A stretch of DNA of 64,000 nt from Niastella sp. OAS944 (GTDB lineage Bacteria > Bacteroidota > Bacteroidia > Chitinophagales > Chitinophagaceae): assembly GCA_024809215.1 (NCBI GenBank), contig JANUBW010000001.1:1778841-1842840 (forward strand). Direction: 5' to 3'. Numbering within the stretch: the stretch's first letter is position 1; each line of letters begins with the position of its first letter. The position numbers and the translations under genes were made by a program. The notes below the pieces were generated by a model. That model saw only the letters and a list, made by a program, of their open reading frames with translations. It was not told where the DNA came from and ran no database searches. This document shows positions 16,992 to 24,710 of the stretch, piece by piece.

Positions 16992-17510
16992 TTCAGCTGT
17001 ATTCTATCACTCATTTGCTGAATTCTATAAACCATTTAACGAATTCAGTTACACATTTGCTGAATTCTATAAGCAATTCGCAGAATTCTATAAGCAGTTT
17101 AACGATTTCTATCACTCATTTGCAGATTTCAATAGACTGTTTAGCGATTTCTATAAATCATTTGTCGAATTCAATAAGCAATATGCACAATTCTATAAAA
17201 CATTCGTTGAATTCTATTAAACATGCATCGAATTCTATAAGCAATTCGAAGTTTTCTATAGAGAATTCGCACAATGCACTATCGAATTCGTTCAGTGTTT
17301 AATTAAATTCAGCGAATGATCTATAGCATTTGACAAATGGACTACTACTTTCGGCAAATAGACTGGTGAATTTGACGAATGAACTACTAAATTCAGCATA
17401 CAGGGCAAAGAATTACGCAAATGGATAGCAGAATTCGTTAAATGGACTGGTAAATTAGCAAAAAGCAATACTGAATTAGAAAAATGGATTGCTGCATTTT
17501 ACTTTTTGCC
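16992..17510. repeat. 21-bp tandem repeat array, about 24 units in exact register
   Basis: Units of exactly 21 bp start with ATTTG/ATTCG-like cores. The first half follows ATTTGCNGAATTCTATAA and the second half ATTNGNNAAATGGACTNNT. The phase holds without a single indel from 17013 to 17496, which is 23 x 21 bp, with one further unit upstream. Two plus-strand frames stay open across much of it (16972-17220 and 17015-17302), encoding seven-residue repeats like FAEFYKQ or NSISNSQ. This is expected from a 21-bp period and does not by itself prove coding. The array fills the space between two convergent genes. Confidence 0.9.
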
Positions 17511-17531
17511 CATTGCTTTTTGCCTATTGAC

Positions 17532-18689
17532 CTAATATTTCGCCAATTCGGGTTTCACTTCATCAATGTAAGCTATAATACCGCCTTTGAGGTTATATAA
17601 ATTCGTAAAACCGTATTTCTCTTCCAGCTCACGAATGGCTTTGGCGCTGCGGCCGCCCATTTTACAATGCACAATAACGGGTTGATCTTTATTTATTTTA
17701 TCGGCCTGTTCGGCAACGGTTGCCAGTGGAATTAATTCGGCGCCGATATTTACGATCTCATACTCATAGGGTTCGCGCACGTCTATCAATTGAAAGGGCT
17801 CTCCTTTTACCTGCAATTCGTATAGTTCTTTTGGGGTTATTTCTTTCACGGGTTTCTCTATTGCCTTTACTCCACAGAACTGTTCATAATCTATCAGCCG
17901 GGTTATTGTAGGGTTCCTGCCATTTAATGGATTATCATCGCGGCGGGATATATTAAAAGTGCGGCTTTCGAAGCTCAATGCATCAAAAATGTAAAACCTT
18001 CCCACCAATGGCTCCCCTACGCCGGTTACCACTTTTATAACTTCCAATGCCTGCAAGCTGCCAATGATGCCAGGCAAAACGCCTAAAACGCCGCCTTCGG
18101 CACAACTGGGCACTAAGCCCGGTGGTGGCGGCGTTGGGTACAGATCGCGATAGTTTGGACCAAACTCTCCATTGGCATGTTTATAGTTAAAAACAGATAC
18201 CTGCCCCTCGAATTGAAAAATTGATGCATATACGTTTGGTTTGCCCAGCAACACACAGGCATCGTTTACCAAATACCGGGTGGGAAAATTATCGGTGCCA
18301 TCGGCTACTACATCATAGCCCTTGATAATATCCAAGGCGTTTTGCGAAGTAAGTTGTGTGTTATACATCACAAGCTCAATATGCGGGTTCAATGCCTGCA
18401 GGCGTTCTTTGGCCGCTTCTACTTTTGCTTTTCCTATTTCATTTACGCCAAACAATACCTGCCGTTGCAGATTGCTATCGTCAACCACATCGAAGTCAAC
18501 GATGCCAATGGTGCCAATACCGGCAGCTGCCAGGTAAAGCAAAACGGGGCTGCCCAATCCGCCAGAGCCTACTACCAGCACTTTAGCTGCTTTTAATTTT
18601 TGCTGGCCCGCCAGCCCGAATTCGGGTATTATGATGTGCCGGTTGTACCGGGCTAGTTCTTCTGATGAAAATGTTACTTGCGTACTCAT
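17532..18689 (-). CDS. moeZ: MoeZ-like E1 adenylyltransferase/sulfurtransferase (ThiF + rhodanese)
   Basis: 385 residues. The ThiF/MoeB adenylation domain has GSGGLGSPVLLYLAAAGIG near 37, DFDVVDDSNLQRQ near 62 and DGTDNFPTRYLVND near 129. The PPPPGLVPSCAEGGVLG segment near 190 is close to that of mycobacterial MoeZ. A C-terminal rhodanese domain has its active loop CKMGGR near residue 338. By family knowledge it adenylates the C-terminal glycine of a ubiquitin-like carrier and converts it to a thiocarboxylate using rhodanese persulfide. It is the last gene of the cysM-mec-cysO-moeZ group, which points to charging the CysO-like carrier. Confidence 0.88.
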   Translation of the reverse strand: MSTQVTFSSEELARYNRHIIIPEFGLAGQQKLKAAKVLVVGSGGLGSPVLLYLAAAGIGTIGIVDFDVVDDSNLQRQVLFGVNEIGKAKVEAAKERLQALNPHIELVMYNTQLTSQNALDIIKGYDVVADGTDNFPTRYLVNDACVLLGKPNVYASIFQFEGQVSVFNYKHANGEFGPNYRDLYPTPPPPGLVPSCAEGGVLGVLPGIIGSLQALEVIKVVTGVGEPLVGRFYIFDALSFESRTFNISRRDDNPLNGRNPTITRLIDYEQFCGVKAIEKPVKEITPKELYELQVKGEPFQLIDVREPYEYEIVNIGAELIPLATVAEQADKINKDQPVIVHCKMGGRSAKAIRELEEKYGFTNLYNLKGGIIAYIDEVKPELAKY

Positions 18690-18721
18690 ATTTGTGTAAT
18701 TACAAGATTGTAGCGATAAGG

Positions 18722-18905
18722 TTTAAAGTCGGCAATCGTGAATCGTGAATCGGCAATGACTCGCGATACTTAAAGCCTCGCGTTTCGTGAAACGTGAAAC
18801 GGCAAACGTGAAATAAAATACAGCTACAAGCCTTAAGCTTAAAGCTGTAAGCAAATACAGGCGAGTCCCGAATAAAGAACTGAGAACTAAGAACTCAGAA
18901 CTAAA
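18722..18905. repeat. Composite heptamer tract between cysO and moeZ
   Basis: GTGAATC/GGCAATC units, a GCCTCGC spacer, GTGAAAC/GGCAAAC units, AAGCTNN units and finally GAACTNA units follow each other. Several match the tracts near 3331-3420 and 48051-48135. The tract lies inside what looks like one operon. Confidence 0.7.
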
Positions 18906-19179
18906 AATTGCCTCCCGCAATAGCCGGAACAATACTAATCACAGTATCCGCCTTTACAACCGTATCTCCGTTTTCTAAGTTGCGAATGTCGTCATTTCCT
19001 ACAAAGATATTTACAAACGACCTGATGTTGCCATTATCGTCTAACAGGTGTTTTTTAAGGTCGGGGAAATTAAGAGTGAGCTCGTCAACTGTTTTGGCAA
19101 TGGTATCGGCCTGAACATTGAGCCGGGCCGTGTTGTTGGTGAACTTCCTAAGGGGAGTTGGAATTATAATAGTAGCCAT
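18901..19179 (-). CDS. cysO: CysO-like ubiquitin-fold sulfur carrier with masked C-terminus
   Basis: 92 residues with a beta-grasp fold of the MoaD/ThiS type. It resembles mycobacterial CysO in the IPTPLRKF start, the RSFVNIFVGNDDIR core near 53 and the VPAIAGG end. The protein ends AIAGGNF: the di-glycine is capped by two extra residues, Asn-Phe. Activation therefore requires removal of the cap, and a JAMM protease gene lies immediately upstream in the same transcript direction. A similar masked end is known for QbsE, which ends GGCF and is trimmed by QbsD. Once thiocarboxylated, it would give sulfide to CysM. The stop codon lies at the edge of a repeat tract. Confidence 0.88.
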   Translation of the reverse strand: MATIIIPTPLRKFTNNTARLNVQADTIAKTVDELTLNFPDLKKHLLDDNGNIRSFVNIFVGNDDIRNLENGDTVVKADTVISIVPAIAGGNF

Positions 19180-19199
19180 ACTGTATAGTTTAAATTTTG

Positions 19200-19335
19200 T
19201 GATCCTAAGTATAAGGCTTAAAGCCCAAGGCCTAAAGCTTAAAGCAAATACATTTATATTTCTGCCTTTTGTATTGGCTTTCGGCTTTCGGCTTTCAGCT
19301 TACGGCTTACGGCTTTCGGCTTTTGTTTAATGAAA
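19200..19335. repeat. AAGCNNA and GGCTTTC heptamer tracts between mec and cysO
   Basis: Units AGGCTTA, AAGCCCA, AGGCCTA, AAGCTTA lead into a GGCTTTC/AGCTTAC/GGCTTAC tract of the same 7-nt period. The two halves are roughly inverted with respect to each other. Confidence 0.65.
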
Positions 19336-19353
19336 CAAGCCTTCAAGTCATGA

Positions 19354-19779
19354 TCAATAAGCTATCAAATGATTATTCTCTTCCTCAAACTGCCAGTCAT
19401 CATTCAACCGCCACGACCTGATGGCACCCGGCTCTTTGTTATTCACTGAAATAATGATATATGAAAAGAACGGCTGCGCGGCCGCACGATCGTGCTCTGA
19501 AGGAATGGCCGGATGATCGGGATGCGAATGATACACCCCTAACAATTCTATCTGCTGCTCCTCGGCATATCGCTCTGCTTCCAGATAATCATGGGGCGAG
19601 ATCTCAAACCTCCGGCGCTTATCGCCATCCTTAACATTCGTTACCACCCGCGCCAGCGTTATAATTCGCCGGCCATTGCTGTCTTCATTCCCATATAAAA
19701 ATCCGCAACATTCGTTGGGATAACTTTCTACAGCTTCCTGTACAATCAGTTTTTGTACATCGGTTTCAAGAACGATCAT
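19354..19779 (-). CDS. mec: JAMM/MPN metalloprotease (Mec-like)
   Basis: 141 residues with a complete JAMM zinc motif: the catalytic Glu region near the start (NECCGFLYG, residues 22-30) and HSHPDHPAIPSEHD near residue 85. In the mycobacterial pathway, Mec hydrolyses cysteine from the CysO-cysteine adduct. In the quinolobactin pathway the homologue also removes C-terminal residues from the carrier. Both jobs fit here because the neighbouring carrier ends GGNF. The ATG at 19779 lies one base after the cysM stop (TAA-C-ATG), so translation is probably coupled. Confidence 0.9.
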   Translation of the reverse strand: MIVLETDVQKLIVQEAVESYPNECCGFLYGNEDSNGRRIITLARVVTNVKDGDKRRRFEISPHDYLEAERYAEEQQIELLGVYHSHPDHPAIPSEHDRAAAQPFFSYIIISVNNKEPGAIRSWRLNDDWQFEEENNHLIAY

Positions 19780-19780
19780 G

Positions 19781-20719
19781 TTACAAAAGTTTTTTTATGA
19801 TGTCTTTGTATTTATCGGCATTGTCGGGCAAAATGGTTACCACAACACCACGGTGCAGCTTTTCAGCAACGTGCAATGCGCCGGCCAGGTTTGCTGCCGA
19901 AGATGGACTTAACAACAGGTTCTCATAATGATATGCCGCCTTTATTATTTCCCACGATTCTTCGGTGCTTACTTCAAAATTATCGTCGGCCACTTTATCG
20001 TCATAAATACCGGGCACAATAGCAGTTTCCAGATGTTTCCACCCTTCAAGCCCGTGCAACGGATTATCGGGTTGTAATGAAGTTAAATGAATACCTGGCA
20101 CCAGTTCTTTCAACCGCCGGCCGGTACCGGTAAAGGTTCCCGTGGTGCCAAGCCCGGCCACAAAATGCGTGATGCCGGGCAAGGCCTCCACAATTTCAGG
20201 TGCGGTGGTATTGTAATGCGCTTTCCAGTTATTATCGTTCTTATATTGATCGGCGTAAAAATATTTGCGTGGGTTTTCAGTGGCCAATGCAAAGGCAACC
20301 TGTTGCGCTCCGTCGGTACCTTCAAAGCGGGAAGTAAAAATGATGTCGGCGCCCAGTGATTGCAGTATCTCTTTTCGTTCGGGCGATGCATTTTCGGGCA
20401 AACATAAAGTAACAGGCACACCTAATTGTTTACCAACTGCAGCATATGCAATTCCTGTATTACCACTGGTAGCATCGAGTAACGAGGTTTGCCGGTTCAA
20501 CATGCCGTTATCTATGGCCGCTTTAAAGATCGCATACCCCGCTCTTGCTTTTACACTGCCCGACAATTGCTCCCATTCTTTTTTAGCATACACGGTAACG
20601 CCGGGTTTGTTAAACAACCTGGTAATACGATGCAACGGCGTTCGGCCTATATACGCACCCAGTTGCTGCACCTGTTGCCTCAATTGTTCATCAATAGTTG
20701 TTGTACTCACAGTTGACAT
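19781..20719 (-). CDS. cysM: Cysteine synthase CysM-type (PLP)
   Basis: 312 residues, fold-type II PLP enzyme. The PLP lysine is in LSGSVKARAGYAIF near residue 52, the asparagine loop is TSGNTGIAYAAVG near 84, and GLGTTGTFTGTGRRLKE lies near 190. CysM of mycobacteria uses O-phosphoserine and thiocarboxylated CysO. The linkage to mec, cysO and moeZ favours that role here, though substrate-selecting residues were not verified. It starts at the ATG at 20719, 17 nt after an intrinsic terminator and 81 nt after a Cys-rich leader peptide. Control by cysteine supply is therefore likely. Confidence 0.9.
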   Translation of the reverse strand: MSTVSTTTIDEQLRQQVQQLGAYIGRTPLHRITRLFNKPGVTVYAKKEWEQLSGSVKARAGYAIFKAAIDNGMLNRQTSLLDATSGNTGIAYAAVGKQLGVPVTLCLPENASPERKEILQSLGADIIFTSRFEGTDGAQQVAFALATENPRKYFYADQYKNDNNWKAHYNTTAPEIVEALPGITHFVAGLGTTGTFTGTGRRLKELVPGIHLTSLQPDNPLHGLEGWKHLETAIVPGIYDDKVADDNFEVSTEESWEIIKAAYHYENLLLSPSSAANLAGALHVAEKLHRGVVVTILPDNADKYKDIIKKLL

Positions 20720-20730
20720 AGAAAAGGTTT

Positions 20731-20767
20731 TAAATAAAAAAAGCCCCCCAGGGAAACCGGGGAGCTT
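20731..20767 (-). terminator. cysM attenuator terminator
   Basis: On the minus strand AAGCTCCCCGG pairs with CTGGGGGGCTT over 11 bp (two G-U) around a 5-nt loop, then runs into a T tract. It lies between the Cys-rich leader peptide (stop 34 nt upstream) and the cysM ATG. Confidence 0.85.
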
Positions 20768-20800
20768 AATGTATGTATGTATGTAAAAAGTTACATAGTT

Positions 20801-20884
20801 CTAAGTATGGCTATCCTCCACCACAATAACCATCTTTTGCTTACAACAGCAACAACAAATTGTATATGTGCAAAAATTGGTCAT
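20801..20884 (-). CDS. Cysteine-rich leader peptide of the cysM operon (27 aa)
   Basis: An ATG-started 27-codon frame, MTNFCTYTICCCCCK and then QKMVIVVEDSHT, ending TAG. It carries six cysteines, five of them consecutive at positions 10 to 14 (TGT TGT TGC TGT TGT). It is followed by a strong intrinsic terminator and then by a cysteine synthase gene. This is the arrangement of ribosome-mediated attenuation: low Cys-tRNA would stall the ribosome on the run and disfavour the terminator. The antiterminator pairing is less obvious than for ilv; GGAGG near codons 23-24 can pair with CUCC of the terminator arm. A -7-like TATATTTA lies about 20 nt upstream of the ATG. Peptide and terminator are seen; regulation is inferred. 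Confidence 0.82.
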   Translation of the reverse strand: MTNFCTYTICCCCCKQKMVIVVEDSHT

Positions 20885-20995
20885 GCAAAAATTGTTATTT
20901 AAATATACGGATAAAAACCGGGAATTGAACAAGGAGTTTTTGTGTGCTGTTCATGCAAGTGTAATATTGTGTAAAGGAATGAATTAAATTAGCCT

Positions 20996-21580
20996 ATGGT
21001 TTTTCACTTCAGACAAGCGTTCCCACAGTTAAACGCCTATTGGGATAAATACCTGCCCTTTCAAAAGCGGCAGCAAGTGGCGGCAAAGAAAATACTGTTA
21101 GAAGAAGGAAAGCGGTCGCAGCATTATATGTTTATTGAAAAGGGTTGCCTGCGGGCCTTTATAAATAAGGATGGCAGCGACAAAACCATTCAGTTCTTTT
21201 TTGAGCAGGAAGGTTTATCATCGCTCGATAGTTTTATCAATAATGTTCCCAGCCCCTTTTCCGTAGAAACTATTGAGCCCTCCGTCATTTACACTATGCA
21301 TAAAAAGCATGCAATGCAAATGATCGATGAATTAAGCAAAGAGCCCTGGTTTGTACAAACCATACTTCAAATGACGGCCAAACGGCAGATCCATTATATG
21401 AATGAGTTTGCCTCTTTTATTCGCGATACGCCCGAACAACGTTACCAGAACCTTATAAAAAAACGCCCGCATCTTATTCAACGGGTTCCGCAACATTACA
21501 TCGCATCTTACCTGGGTGTTAGCACCGTACACCTGAGCCGTATTAAAAGCAAACTGGCCAAAGGGAAATCGAGGTTCTAA
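20996..21580 (+). CDS. Crp/Fnr-family transcription regulator
   Basis: 194 residues with a cyclic-nucleotide-binding-like beta-barrel at residues 20-115 (LLEEGKRSQHYMFIEKGCLRAF) and a C-terminal helix-turn-helix, VPQHYIASYLGVSTVHLSRIKSKL, near 165-188. It has no Fnr-type N-terminal cysteine cluster. It is followed by an oxidoreductase gene 71 nt downstream, with a perfect palindrome between them. A related regulator lies at 24040. The effector is unknown. Confidence 0.88.
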   Translation: MVFHFRQAFPQLNAYWDKYLPFQKRQQVAAKKILLEEGKRSQHYMFIEKGCLRAFINKDGSDKTIQFFFEQEGLSSLDSFINNVPSPFSVETIEPSVIYTMHKKHAMQMIDELSKEPWFVQTILQMTAKRQIHYMNEFASFIRDTPEQRYQNLIKKRPHLIQRVPQHYIASYLGVSTVHLSRIKSKLAKGKSRF

Positions 21581-21585
21581 AACTT

Positions 21586-21601
21586 GATAACATATGTTAT
21601 C
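21586..21601. promoter_or_regulatory. 16-bp perfect palindrome, candidate Crp/Fnr operator
   Basis: GATAACATATGTTATC lies 5 nt after the regulator stop. TTTG at 21603 and TACTTTTG at 21624-21631 follow and could be the -33/-7 pair of the oxidoreductase promoter (17-nt spacing, slightly short). Its position just upstream of -33 suits an activator site. Confidence 0.6.
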
Positions 21602-21651
21602 GTTTGGTGGCTGCCCGCAACGCTACTTTTGTTGTATCAAAAACAAATAAT

Positions 21652-22626
21652 ATGAAAGCAGTTGTAGCATACCCCAATGGCGCATTACCTGAATGTATAG
21701 ATGTTCCCGAACCTACCGAACAACACGAAAATGAGGTGTTGGTAACCGTTAAGGCCGTAGCCGTTAAACATCTTGACAAAAGCAAGGCAGCTGGCAAACA
21801 TTATTCCAGCGACACAGCAAAAGCAAATGGCCGTATAGTAGGCGGTGATGGGGTTTGCCTGTTACCTACCGGCGAACGCGTGTTTGCCATAGGCGAAAGC
21901 GGCATGATGGCCCAAAAAGCCATTATAGATCGTAGCCGTATGGTACCCATACCTGCCGGGTTAAGCGATACCATTGCGGCCGCGTTACCCAACGCCGTAG
22001 CGGGTGCAGCCATGGCGCTTAAATACAAAGCCAATATGCAACCGGGTAATGTAGTGCTCATCAATGGCGCCACCGGTTTTACCGGTTACATAGCAGTACA
22101 AATTGCAAAGTATTATGGCGCGGAAAAAGTGATCGTAACCGGCAGGAACCAGGAGGCCCTGAATGAATTACTATCGCTTGGAGCCGATGAAATTATTTCT
22201 CTTACACAGGATGATGAACATTTCACCAAACAATTGTTGGCCAAACACGCACAAACGCCTATAGATATTATTATTGATTATTTATGGGGGCGCAGCGCCG
22301 AATTAATACTATCGTGCATCAGGGGCAATGGTTCCTTTACCAATAAAATAAGCTATGTTTCCGTAGGCAGCATGATGGGCGATACCATACAACTATCGGC
22401 TGCCATAATGCGCAGTGTTGATCTGCAATTAACCGGATCGGGACTGGGCTCATGGTCAAGACAGGAATTAGGTCAATTGCTTAAGAACATTATACCCGAA
22501 ATGTTTCAACTGGCGGCAACAGGTAAACTGAAAGTAAAAACCACCGCCGTAAAAATGGATAACATCGCCACCATTTGGAATGTAGCAGTAACGGGCGGAC
22601 AACGCCTCGTTGTTACTATTGAGTAA
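21652..22626 (+). CDS. Zinc-independent quinone oxidoreductase / MDR-family dehydrogenase
   Basis: 324 residues from the ATG at 21652 (MKAVVAYPNGALPE); an upstream TTG start is possible but adds unconserved sequence. The GroES-like N-terminal half is followed by a Rossmann fold with VLINGATGFTGYIAVQIAKYYGAEKVIVTGR near 140. The usual zinc-ligand cysteines of alcohol dehydrogenases are absent, as in quinone oxidoreductases. The substrate is not readable. It sits behind a Crp/Fnr gene and a palindrome, suggesting it is the regulator's target. Confidence 0.85.
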   Translation: MKAVVAYPNGALPECIDVPEPTEQHENEVLVTVKAVAVKHLDKSKAAGKHYSSDTAKANGRIVGGDGVCLLPTGERVFAIGESGMMAQKAIIDRSRMVPIPAGLSDTIAAALPNAVAGAAMALKYKANMQPGNVVLINGATGFTGYIAVQIAKYYGAEKVIVTGRNQEALNELLSLGADEIISLTQDDEHFTKQLLAKHAQTPIDIIIDYLWGRSAELILSCIRGNGSFTNKISYVSVGSMMGDTIQLSAAIMRSVDLQLTGSGLGSWSRQELGQLLKNIIPEMFQLAATGKLKVKTTAVKMDNIATIWNVAVTGGQRLVVTIE

Positions 22627-23925
22627 TTAATTGACTTTATACTCCAGCACCTGAACAGGCTGTGGCGCAATGGCCCGGGTAGTTTCGCCATCGCCTTGTT
22701 CAACCCGTTCAACAAACAAATGCAATTCACCCTTGCTTTGCCACACTTGTTTATCGTAACTCGGCTCCCACAAACCAACAGCCGTTTGGGTAAGGTCTTT
22801 TACTGCCCATTTTCGCTGGGTAATGTCATTGCACATCATGATGCTTACTTTATCATTCCGCTCTATATCGCGGTAAATAAGTATGGCCTGAACCGCGCCA
22901 TTCACATTTCGAACTACAATTTGCGGCCGCGACATAGGTATGCGTTTGGTACCGGTGCCCGATAAAGAAAATGGCGTGGTGCGCTGCGATACCTGTTGTG
23001 TGATCCATCGTTGCCCATCATTATATATCATGCGGTATTGGGGAATATTTGTAGAGGAGTCGCGCCAGTAAGAAGCAATATAGGGGCTACCGGCATTATC
23101 AGTGCTCATGGAAGTGGAGTTAATGAGTTCACTGTTCTGTGGAATTCGCAAAGCATATTCTGCAGTAGCCTCAGTAATGGGTAAGGTATATTTTTCACCG
23201 GTACTTTTTTCCCAGGTACGGCCGCCATCTTTCGAACGGGCATAACCCATATCATGGTTCGAAGCCACATCGGGGCTCTCGCGCCATACCCACGACATAT
23301 GAATAGTGCCAAACTTATCGATGGCCAATTGCCAGTACGGACTGCGTTGTCCCTCCCCATTTATCCAACCATCCTGTACCTGCGTCCATTGTTTTGTTTT
23401 GGCATTGTAATGATCTAGCATCAGGCTGCCATTACCACTGGCACCATCGCGGTACAGGAACAACAGATTGCCATTGGGCAGGCGATAAAATTCGGGATAT
23501 GTAACCTTACTCTCCTTCTTACCGGTCATAGGTAGTTTGTCGGTAAGTTGTAAAGAACCAGGTTTTACACTGCGTGCATAACGAAGTTCATTGTTATGAT
23601 GATCCCACGATACATGCAAATAACCTTCGCCATCGGTAATAATGCTAATGGTATTATGTGCATCGGTGGCTTTGCCACTATATTGAGTGGTTTGCAGCGT
23701 CCATTGGGAAGAACCAAGTTTGCGCTGGCCGATCACCAGCCGTTGCGCCGAATCGTAATAAGCAATGTATTGGGTATTTTTAAAACTGGTGAGGGAGTTA
23801 TGTCTGAAGATGACCGTATTGACGGAATTGGCGGCCCAGCCTTTGCCGGCTGTAGATATTTTTACGTTTTGGGCAATCGTTGGTGCGTTTAGTAATAGAA
23901 AGTACACCGTTATTAGTTTGTACAT
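22627..23925 (-). CDS. Secreted BNR-repeat (BNR_4-like) protein
   Basis: 432 residues with an N-terminal signal peptide (MYKLITVYFLLLNAPTIAQ). The body is a predicted beta-propeller: an Asp-box SKDGGRTWEKS near residue 230 and repeated blocks such as GEGYLHVSWDHHNNELRYARS near 110 and NLLFLYRDGASGNGS near 152. BNR_4 proteins are typically carbohydrate-active or carbohydrate-binding exported proteins of polysaccharide-degrading Bacteroidota. The exact substrate is unknown. It is convergent with the oxidoreductase, with stop codons abutting (22626/22627). Confidence 0.8.
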   Translation of the reverse strand: MYKLITVYFLLLNAPTIAQNVKISTAGKGWAANSVNTVIFRHNSLTSFKNTQYIAYYDSAQRLVIGQRKLGSSQWTLQTTQYSGKATDAHNTISIITDGEGYLHVSWDHHNNELRYARSVKPGSLQLTDKLPMTGKKESKVTYPEFYRLPNGNLLFLYRDGASGNGSLMLDHYNAKTKQWTQVQDGWINGEGQRSPYWQLAIDKFGTIHMSWVWRESPDVASNHDMGYARSKDGGRTWEKSTGEKYTLPITEATAEYALRIPQNSELINSTSMSTDNAGSPYIASYWRDSSTNIPQYRMIYNDGQRWITQQVSQRTTPFSLSGTGTKRIPMSRPQIVVRNVNGAVQAILIYRDIERNDKVSIMMCNDITQRKWAVKDLTQTAVGLWEPSYDKQVWQSKGELHLFVERVEQGDGETTRAIAPQPVQVLEYKVN

Positions 23926-23949
23926 GGTACCAAGATAGCGAAAATGCCA

Positions 23950-24030
23950 AAGAGTTATTCAGTTATTCAGTTCGTAAGTTGGTCAGTTTAACTACAAACT
24001 GAACAACTGAATAACGGAACAACTTATTAA
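23950..24030. repeat. 8-nt repeat tract with inverted halves upstream of Crp/Fnr gene
   Basis: GTTATTCAGTT occurs at 23954 and 23962 and its exact complement AACTGAATAAC at 24005-24015, so the tract can fold into a hairpin in the leader of the downstream regulator. Confidence 0.6.
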
Positions 24031-24039
24031 CTTGCACAT

Positions 24040-24621
24040 ATGCTCCAGACCATCAAACAGTCGCTAAGAAAAATAATGCCTTCAATTACGGAAGAGGAAA
24101 TGATCTCATTCATCAGCCGTCTCGAAAGCCGTACCATTGCCAAACATGAATTCTTTGTGCGGGAAGGACAGGTGGCCAATGAAATGGCGGTGGTATTTAA
24201 AGGTGCGTTCAGAATGTATTTTACTTACAGGGAGCGGGAGCAAACGGGGCATTTTATGTTTGAGGGGCAGTGGCTCGGCGATTACGAAAGCTTTTTATCG
24301 CGCAAACCGGCAGCCAATAATGTAGAAGCGCTGGAAGATAGTGAGGTGTTTTGTTTATCGTACGACAATATGCAGGCCCTTTATAAAAGGGGCGCCCAAT
24401 ATGAAAGGTTTGGCCGCCTTATTGCCGAATACGTTTACCTGGTTGCCATGAACTCGTACAAATCGTTGTTATTAAAAACCGCCGAAGAAAGATATATTGA
24501 ATTGCTGGAAACGCAACCGCATATTCTGGAACGCCTGCCGCAGCATTACATCGCCTCCTACCTGGGCATTCAGGCGCCCAGCCTCAGCCGCATACGAAAT
24601 AAACTGGCGCAAAAGCATTAA
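24040..24621 (+). CDS. Crp/Fnr-family transcription regulator (second)
   Basis: 193 residues, the same architecture as the regulator at 20996: an effector barrel (FFVREGQVANEMAVVFKGAFRMYF, residues 33-56) and a C-terminal HTH LPQHYIASYLGIQAPSLSRIRNKL. The PQHYIASYLG block is shared with the first regulator, so the two are paralogues of a Bacteroidota-type subfamily. It is followed by a DoxX-like gene 90 nt downstream. Confidence 0.88.
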   Translation: MLQTIKQSLRKIMPSITEEEMISFISRLESRTIAKHEFFVREGQVANEMAVVFKGAFRMYFTYREREQTGHFMFEGQWLGDYESFLSRKPAANNVEALEDSEVFCLSYDNMQALYKRGAQYERFGRLIAEYVYLVAMNSYKSLLLKTAEERYIELLETQPHILERLPQHYIASYLGIQAPSLSRIRNKLAQKH

Positions 24622-24633
24622 CCTATGTTAATA

Positions 24634-24669
24634 AACCGGCCATGCTTTTTGTCGCCGGTTATCGTTTTT
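24634..24669 (+). terminator. Terminator-like hairpin after the second Crp/Fnr gene
   Basis: AACCGGC and GCCGGTT pair across a 13-nt loop and are followed by ATCGTTTTT. A modest terminator 13 nt past the stop codon. Confidence 0.5.
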
Positions 24670-24710
24670 GACGCCCACAATATGCAATTTTGAATGCTCA
24701 ATTGTTTTGT

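Noticed and set aside
16972..17302. Two overlapping plus-strand ORFs with seven-residue repeats (FAEFYKQ and NSISNSQ types)
   Set aside because: They lie in the 21-bp array, whose period keeps any frame open. Two frames are open over the same DNA, the array continues past both stop codons in the same phase, and neither has a signal or conserved domain. Kept as repeat, not CDS.
16992..17510. CRISPR array
   Set aside because: Units are contiguous with no unique spacers and diverge gradually.
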